NCBI GenBank assembly: GCA_000697335.1
Contig: JNEM01008077.1
Coordinates: forward strand, 1 to 17,755
Length of the DNA stretch: 17,755 nucleotides
Direction of reading: 5' to 3'
Source: Conidiobolus incongruus B7586
Lineage: Eukaryota > Entomophthoromycota > Entomophthoromycetes > Entomophthorales > Conidiobolaceae
The first letter of the stretch is position 1. Every line of letters begins with the position of its first letter. Under the pieces are notes generated by a model. The model was not told the origin of the DNA. It ran no database searches and saw only the letters and a program-made list of their open reading frames with translations. Below, one piece after another: positions 12,268-17,755 of the stretch. A program made the position numbers and the translations under genes.

Positions 12268-12300
<33 letters not shown>
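12268..12300. repeat. (ATT)11 microsatellite
   Basis: Eleven perfect tandem copies of ATT run from 12268 to 12300, about 90 nt downstream of the stop codon of the first CYSTM-like gene. Uninterrupted repeats of this kind usually vary in length between strains. Confidence 0.95.
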
Positions 12301-12388
12301 TTAAAATAAGATTTATATATATGAAAAAAATGAACGAATTAGAGACGACAAATTGCGGCAGAGAAAAAAGCTATGAATATATGACTGG

Positions 12389-12830
12389 TTAGAAGATCAT
12401 ATCGAGACAACAGCATACACAACAAGCTGCAAGACTAAATGGGGTTAAAATTAATTATCTGATTGAATTAATAAATTTTTGAATCAACTTACACTCCTTT
12501 GAGAAAACCGTTATTATTGTCGTTTTGTTGGGGAGCGGGAGCTGGTGCGTACTGTTGTTGAGGAGGATAACTTTGCTGAGGAGGGTAGCCCTGTTGAGGG
12601 TATCCTTGTTGTGGAGGGTATCCTTGTTGAGGATATCCCTGCTGAGGATAACCTTGTTGTGGAGGATATCCTTGTTGAGGGTAACCCTGCTGAGGATAAC
12701 CTTGTTGTGGAGGATAGCCTTGCTGAGGATATTGAGGTTGACCTAAATCAGAATTTTAGTTAATTCAAGGTAAAAAATAAAACTATAGTGACTAAATACC
12801 AGGATAACTAGGAGGATCAGGGTTTCCCAT
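12389..12830 (-). CDS. GYPQQ-repeat protein with cysteine-rich C-terminal segment (CYSTM-like, 3 exons, 108 aa), copy A
   Basis: Exons on the minus strand are 12830-12800, 12742-12493 and 12434-12389; introns are 57 and 58 nt with GT-AG ends. The protein opens [16 protein letters not shown], then residues 19-73 are about nine alternating GYPPQQ and GYPQQ units, an AP-rich spacer (77-81), a polar NDNNN stretch, and the tail [16 protein letters not shown] (93-108). The repeat plus a short Cys/hydrophobic tail is the layout of CYSTM-type proteins, tail-anchored or palmitoylated membrane proteins tied to stress and metal tolerance in fungi and plants; this role is inferred from the family. The same layout recurs in copy B about 0.9 kb upstream, with introns at matching sites and phases, so they are tandem duplicates. 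This copy ends MIF where the other ends MCC, so it has five tail cysteines, not seven. The plus-strand frames opposite the repeat are antisense shadows of its low-complexity codons. Confidence 0.85.
12555..12719 (-). repeat. GYPQQ-coding minisatellite in copy A
   Basis: This part of exon 2 consists of 15- and 18-nt units that encode GYPQQ and GYPPQQ in turn. Third positions differ between units (GGT/GGA/GGC, TAT/TAC), so the array has diverged at silent sites while the peptide is kept, pointing to selection on the protein repeat and not to very recent slippage. Confidence 0.85.
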
Positions 12831-12839
12831 TATTTCAAA

Positions 12840-12898
12840 CTAAATTATTTAATTAATCAAATCAATAAAATTTAAAGATTAAATATTAAAATACTTAC
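12840..12898 (-). other. Possible 5' UTR intron of copy A
   Basis: On the minus strand a TTGTAAGTAT donor at 12900-12891 is followed 59 nt later by a TAATTTAG acceptor ending at 12840, ten nt before the ATG at 12830. Size and borders equal those of the coding introns (57-58 nt). A TATATAAA-like string at about 12919-12929 lies so close to the donor that the first exon would be very short, which weakens the case. Confidence 0.35.
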
Positions 12899-13755
12899 AA
12901 TAAATATAAATTATTAATTTTTATATAAAGAAATTATTCAAAGAAACAGACTGAATTAACTATTTATATTATTTTAACATAAATTCAATCCAGTTAATCC
13001 AAAATTAATTTGATTTCTTTTTAGAAAAAAATCATATCTTAATTTTTACTTATATTTGTTAAATTGGAACTGAATTTATTATATTTAATAAAATGCTCGA
13101 ATATTAATGGTCATTCAGTTGCATGATTTTCGTCAAAAATATCAGTTCATTTTCATTTTTTATAATAAGCAATCCAGTATTATAACAATTCTCATGAAAT
13201 AACCACAAAATATGTGAAGATTACTATTTACTTTTGTTTAATTAAATTTTAATGAAAACTAACATAATTTGCACAGCTCTTAAGTTTCTAAGAATAATGA
13301 AAGGAAATTAATAATTAGAATGAATATGGCCAAGACTTAATGAAGTATTTGTGATTACTAATGCCCAATCAAAATTGACCAGTTGGATAATATTGTAAAA
13401 TGGACACTAATATTTTATGACATTATCCTCTAAATTATCAATTTACACATTGGTTATAATCAATTTGAAGCTATTCAGCTTTCCTCAAAGTTCAATCACC
13501 TGACCCATTATAATAGTTCTTAATACTTACCACTTCTGTACAAACATCGGAGATAAAAAAATTTTATTATCAAGGAAATAATTCAACCTCATATTGGATC
13601 CCTTGCTGTTTTTTTGGTTATCAGCAATGTTGTTCAATGTTCATTTATTAGTTAACAAAAAATATATGAAAAATTGATTATATAATTATAAATCAATTAA
13701 ATAAGCCTTATGTATAAAATTAAATATATTCCCAATGGTGATATATTTGACATTA
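12899..13755. other. Spacer between the two tandem CYSTM-like genes
   Basis: It must hold the promoter of copy A on its left and the 3' UTR of copy B on its right. It is less AT-biased than the surrounding desert, especially 13360-13640. A perfect donor-like GGTAAGTAT lies on the minus strand at 13531-13523, preceded by a short open frame; no matching second exon was found, so no gene is called. Confidence 0.45.
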
Positions 13756-14130
13756 TTAACAGCACATATCGAGACAACAGCATACACAACAGGCAGCGAA
13801 ACTAAAATTTATGTTAGTTAAAAATTATAATTAGATAATTGATCGGCAACTTACATTCCTGCACAGAATCCAGGACCATCATCCTTTTGAGCGGGGGCAG
13901 GAGCAGGAGCAGGAGCAGGGGCCATTTGTTGAGGTGGGTAACTTTGTTGAGGGTAGCCTTGCTGAGGATATCCTTGTTGAGGGTAACCCTGAGGAGGATA
14001 ACCTTGTTGTTGGGGAGCATAACCTTGAGGAGGGTATTGAGGTTGTTCTAAAAAAATTCATTAATTATTGAAATATAATATATATCATTAATTATAACAT
14101 ACGGTTATAGTTATTTTCAGGGTAACCCAT
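13756..14130 (-). CDS. GYPQQ-repeat protein with cysteine-rich C-terminal segment (CYSTM-like, 3 exons, 88 aa), copy B
   Basis: Exons on the minus strand are 14130-14103, 14047-13855 and 13801-13756; introns are 55 and 53 nt with GT-AG ends, the second starting GTAAGTTG as in copy A. The protein opens [16 protein letters not shown], has about six GYPQQ-type units (residues 18-50), a (PA)n stretch (52-62), an acidic KDD, and the tail [19 protein letters not shown] (70-88). The tail word [11 protein letters not shown] is shared with copy A, and so are intron positions and phases, which shows tandem duplication. Seven cysteines fall in the last 11 residues, plus one at 71, so this copy keeps the fuller CYSTM-type tail. 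A membrane-proximal, possibly palmitoylated or metal-binding role is inferred from the family; the substrate or partner is unknown. The repeat array is shorter than in copy A. Confidence 0.85.
13926..14024 (-). repeat. GYPQQ-coding minisatellite in copy B
   Basis: Exon 2 of copy B encodes about six units of [17 protein letters not shown] and SYPPQQ type. It is followed at once (to about 13890) by a GCTCCT hexanucleotide run encoding alternating Ala and Pro. Unit number and order differ from copy A, as expected after slippage since the duplication. Confidence 0.8.
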
Positions 14131-14217
14131 TATTAAAAGTTAATAATACAAATAAATATAATACAAATGAGCAATGATTATTGAGTTGATGAATTTCAAA
14201 AACTAGGAGATAATAAG

Positions 14218-14228
14218 CCTTTTTTATA
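14218..14228 (-). promoter_or_regulatory. Putative TATA box of copy B
   Basis: TATAAAAAAGG on the minus strand, reading 14228 to 14218, lies about 90 nt before the ATG at 14130, the same distance as the TATA candidate of the BolA gene. The GG end makes it less likely to be background. Function is inferred from position. Confidence 0.45.
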
Positions 14229-15597
14229 TGAAATTATGTACAATTGAAGTCCATTTCCTTGCATAGAAAGGATACACTCTTTAACATGCTGTGAGATTTC
14301 CCGAAAGAATCCATGAAATCATTAACCGATATAAACTTGAATTAATCCAATTAAAAATGATAATTTTCACATATTTAACCTTGACTAATTTTCAATCAAC
14401 TACCCCATTGAAATTGTAAAAGAATGCGTAGTTCTTTTCAAATGTATGATTAGTTTTCAAATTTTTGAACTAGAGATCTATACAAATTTATATATTTAAG
14501 GTATCATTACACTTTGATATTGTATATACATAGCTTTTATTGGTTAATCAAAAATTTTTTCACAAATGATTAACAAATATTTTATAACAAATAACTTAAA
14601 AGATATTTATTGTCAAATCCAAAGTGTTGAATATTATGATTAAAATTTAATTTTAGAATAAAAAAATTTTTAAGTTTAATACTTAAATATATGATTAGAA
14701 TTAGATTGATTTATTCTTAATTCAATTTCAAAAACCATGTGCCAAGCATCTAATGATATCGCTGTTTGGAGATTACGTTTAATGATTGAATAGTTTATTC
14801 TAACCATTTGGAATTGACCTTAGTTATAAAGATATTCAAAACCAAACATTACCATATTATAAATCTAGATAATTAATATATAATTGTTTTGCATATATTT
14901 TTCTGTTTGTTTTTGGTACCAGATTTTAAATTATCACATTAAAGAACAAACAAATCAATTGTTACATTGTAGTTGAAAATCATTTGAAACAAAGACTGCG
15001 AAATTTCAAATCTTACTTTTTAACTTAATTGAAAAGGTGTTGAAAATACAAATATTGGCAGAATATTCATTAGTGGCTTGAAAATAAGATGATTTTTATA
15101 AAATAAAACCTACATAGATAAAAGGATTCATCTTGTTATTTAGATATTTAATTGCATTGAATAGTGTTATTTTACAAAGTGTTTAATATGATAAAATTTA
15201 TTTAAAATTACTTGATATAAAAGTATTGCTTTAAAATAGGAATTTCAACTTAAATATGATAAAATGTATATTATTATATATTCTTGATAATATTATTATT
15301 TTCAATTATAATTATATATATTTTCACAAAAAACAAAAGTATATTTTATTGATTTTTTAATTGATAAGTGACTGATTATTTATGAGTTTATATTATTTAA
15401 AAAATATAGTATTATCATTATTTAAATTTCAATATATTAGATTAATAAAATATTTGTTGGAATTATTATTACTGCAAAATATTATAAAGCCATTTTATTT
15501 AAATAGTTCATATTCATCCAATTAAACTTATTTTAGTAATATTAATAATACAATAATATTTTACTTTTTAATATAAAAATAAGAAATATTAATATTG
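14229..15597. other. Upstream of copy B: unassigned AT-rich DNA
   Basis: No gene is called. The patch 14729-14788 is GC-richer and holds an ATG in an ACCATGTGCC context that opens an 18-codon frame (MCQASNDIAVWRLRLMIE) before a stop. It looks more like a coding scrap than random A/T but is too short to place. The rest, especially after 15150, is AT-rich with no signal. Confidence 0.4.
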
Positions 15598-16001
15598 GCG
15601 ACTGTGATTGTGGGAGGGAATAGAATTTTAGAGCTTAAACAGGGACTCACAAGTGATAAATGATATGTTATCACAGTGTTAGAAGAAGTTAATGGGGTTC
15701 AGCATACGAGGTGAAAATAGCTTGCTGTAAATGGGGTTCTTCGAGTAAAGTAAAATATCTCACACTCATCACGATTCAATACTTTTGTGAAGGTTACGAG
15801 AAAAACTTAGAGACTGGATACTTTTGAAATGAAGATAAAAGATATGTTTATTAATTTGTCTGTGATATTCTTATATTAGCTTTCATTGTTGATTTTTATG
15901 GATAGGAATGACTCAGTGACAGAAAAGAACACAACCACCCAGTTCAGGAAATGGGTGTTCTCCAATGTGACTTCTCGATTCAGTGTGATAATCACAGTTG
16001 C
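15598..16001. ncRNA. Candidate structured RNA gene, or short inverted-repeat element (strand uncertain)
   Basis: An isolated GC-richer island of about 404 nt begins GCGACTGTGATT (15598-15609) and ends AATCACAGTTGC (15990-16001). The two ends pair over 12 bp with one G-U wobble. Inside are a perfect 7-bp hairpin (GTGATAA 15653-15659 with TTATCAC 15668-15674, 8-nt loop), a perfect 6-bp hairpin (CACCCA 15936-15941 with TGGGTG 15952-15957, 10-nt loop), a possible inner helix TCACA 15647-15651 with TGTGA 15966-15970, and the word AATGGGGTTC twice (15691, 15730). All frames are broken by stops. Ends closed by one helix and a size near 400 nt suit RNase P or MRP RNA; GAATGACT (15906) before GACAGAA (15918) recalls their 3' conserved regions, but the GGCUUA part and a clear CR-I are missing. 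A MITE-like element is the main alternative: TTG lies directly outside both ends. Confidence 0.4.
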
Positions 16002-17755
16002 TTGAATAATTGACATGGATATTTCCCATCAATAAAATGTATAAATATAATAAAAATATTTTAACAATCAATATATAATATAATTAAAATAACCAAGATA
16101 ATATTTAGATTAAATTAGCCAAATTTAATCTAAAATTAATATCAAATTTTTTAAAAATATATTTTAATATTTAATTAAACAAATTATAGTGAGCTAAACT
16201 TTAATAAAATTTAAAATATAAATACTAAGATTTATATCATTAAATTTAATATTCCTTGAATCTAGCATATTTATATTATTTTGCTTTTTATTTCAATTAT
16301 CATATAGCATATTTGTTTATTTTAAATTATATCAAACTATATTAGGGGAAAATATTTTAATTATTTCAAATAATTAATTTTTTTGTAACTTTTTCTTTAA
16401 TTGATATCAAGCCTAATGAAATAACCATTAATATTAGGGTTTAGTAACCAAGAGTAGTAATTTCAAAAAGTATTTAAAGAATAAATAGGTATGATGTTAT
16501 TACTATAGAATCAAAGAAATGGGAAATTTTTTAATTTCTGATTTTTCAAAAATATTATTAATTTCAAATAAAAATATAATTTTTAAAATTATTTGTTTAA
16601 TTTAATCATAAACTAAATAATAACCATCAAAAGTTTTTTATTTTAGTATTAGTATAATTTAACCATATACCCTCTAAAATCATTTAAAATATATAAGCAG
16701 CTTTTAAAAATGAAGTATTATCTAAATCAACAATTTATTGTTGGGTAAATTACTTTAAGGTTAAAAAAGAAATTACCTTGAAATTATTAAAATCTAAATA
16801 TTAATTTCAACTTTTATTCTTTTAATTATTAATAAAATAAAAAAATATATTAAAACATATCTTTTTATTTCAGCAAAAGAATTATCAAGTTATTTTTATA
16901 TTAGTTACATAAGTATTTTATTTATATTAAAGTTTAAATTAAAATTAATTAATAAAAATACAAAATAAATACCTTATAATTTAATTAAAACTTAAAAAAA
17001 ACTAGAGTAACTATTGTTAAATAAAACTTACTAAAATATAACTAAAAACTAAAGCTTTTATAATAAATTATTACAATTGATAAATCTTAAATTCTTTTAT
17101 ATAATCCTTTATTAAAATATAAATCAAGGTGTTAGATTAAGTTAAATCAACCCCTTCAATAAATTTCTTTAAATAAATATTAATTATTATAATGAATTAT
17201 AATAATATATGCTATTTTTATTTAGTTTGTAAAGGAAAATTAATTCATAGTAAACTTTATATTTTTTTTAAATAAAACTATTTTAAATTAGAATTCTTAA
17301 TATAATTTAAAAGAACTTATTATTTTATATGATAATTATAAAATACATAAATTTAAAGCTATAAAAAATTTCTAATTAAAAATAACTAGGAAAAAACTAC
17401 CATATCTAGTATATTCTTTAGATTATAACCTATATAATGATAATTATTTTAAGAAATCAAAAAACTAGTTTATAAAAAAAATTTTTATAAGAAAATTTAA
17501 TTGATTTATAAAATATTAAATTTCAATTTTTAATAAAAAGAACTATTTTTTAAGTATTAGATCCTTGTTAAAAATATAGTAAAAAGTTATTAGAAATAAA
17601 AGAAAATATTAATTTTATATTATATATTTATTTTAATTTTTTATATATTAAAATATTTATTTTTTTAATTACAAAAAATTCCCATTATTTAAATTACAAA
17701 GTAATAGATTATAATATATAAATATACCCTAGTTTTATTTTAATATAAATTTTAA
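16002..17755. other. AT-rich intergenic DNA, no gene seen
   Basis: This is among the most AT-rich parts of the window, with poly-A/T tracts and stops in all frames. I find no ORF, tRNA, hairpin cluster or long repeat. A single TTAGGGTTTA at about 16435 is not part of a telomere array. Confidence 0.6.

Noticed and set aside
12525-12763. Two overlapping plus-strand open frames of 72-73 codons rich in Leu-Leu-Arg or Val-Glu-Asp-Asn
   Set aside because: They are antisense to the GYPQQ-coding repeat of copy A; the repeat unit happens to lack stops in the reverse frames. The minus-strand gene has proper introns and a family-like tail.
13523-13640. ATACTTACC followed by GGAGAT and a T-run, reminiscent of the 5' end and Sm site of U1 snRNA
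   Set aside because: The U1 stem-loop 1 loop (GAUCACGAAG) and the U1A loop are missing and the segment is too short; the word is equally a splice donor on the other strand.
13814-14061. Plus- and minus-strand open frames in other phases over copy B
   Set aside because: Same effect: stop-free shadows of a low-complexity coding repeat, with no independent start context or domain.

Overview
The window is eukaryotic nuclear DNA, extremely AT-rich between genes (roughly four fifths A+T or more by eye). Its genes are split by many short introns of 51-95 nt with GTA...TAG borders. The EB1 protein has the fungal form of the calponin-homology domain (IEQCGTGAAYLQ...DSIYGDVPL), and the two tandem Gly-Tyr-Pro-Gln proteins ending in a cysteine cluster are common in fungi, so I read this as an early-diverging, AT-rich fungus. 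A decayed reading frame near 7.9 kb resembles the kinase-like proteins that are hugely expanded in arbuscular mycorrhizal fungi (Glomeromycotina). That would fit, but the lineage is an inference.

Layout. 1-1091: gene-free AT-rich DNA. 1092-2179 (-): five-exon EB1/Bim1 microtubule plus-end protein of 288 aa. 2180-4217: gene-free. 4352-6391 (+): four-exon phosphopentomutase/phosphoglucomutase (PGM2 type, 613 aa), with a TATA box at 4218. 6845-7360 (-): four-exon BolA1-like protein (116 aa), tail-to-tail with the mutase. About 7874-8089 (+): probable kinase pseudogene fragment. About 8.1-12.4 kb: long AT-rich gene desert ending in an (ATT)11 microsatellite. 12389-12830 (-) and 13756-14130 (-): two tandem three-exon paralogues of 108 and 88 aa, each a GYPQQ repeat region followed by an [11 protein letters not shown] tail (CYSTM-like). 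About 15598-16001: isolated GC-richer island closed by a 12-bp inverted repeat and holding perfect hairpins, a candidate structured RNA gene or a short inverted-repeat element. The remainder to 17755 is AT-rich with no gene that I can see.

The genes do not form a pathway. Three are housekeeping genes (microtubule dynamics, pentose/hexose phosphate interconversion, mitochondrial Fe-S cluster assembly), and the tandem pair is an accessory, membrane-associated stress-type family. No obvious new multi-gene system is present. The two items most worth a second look are the structured GC island near 15.6-16.0 kb and the kinase relic near 7.9 kb.
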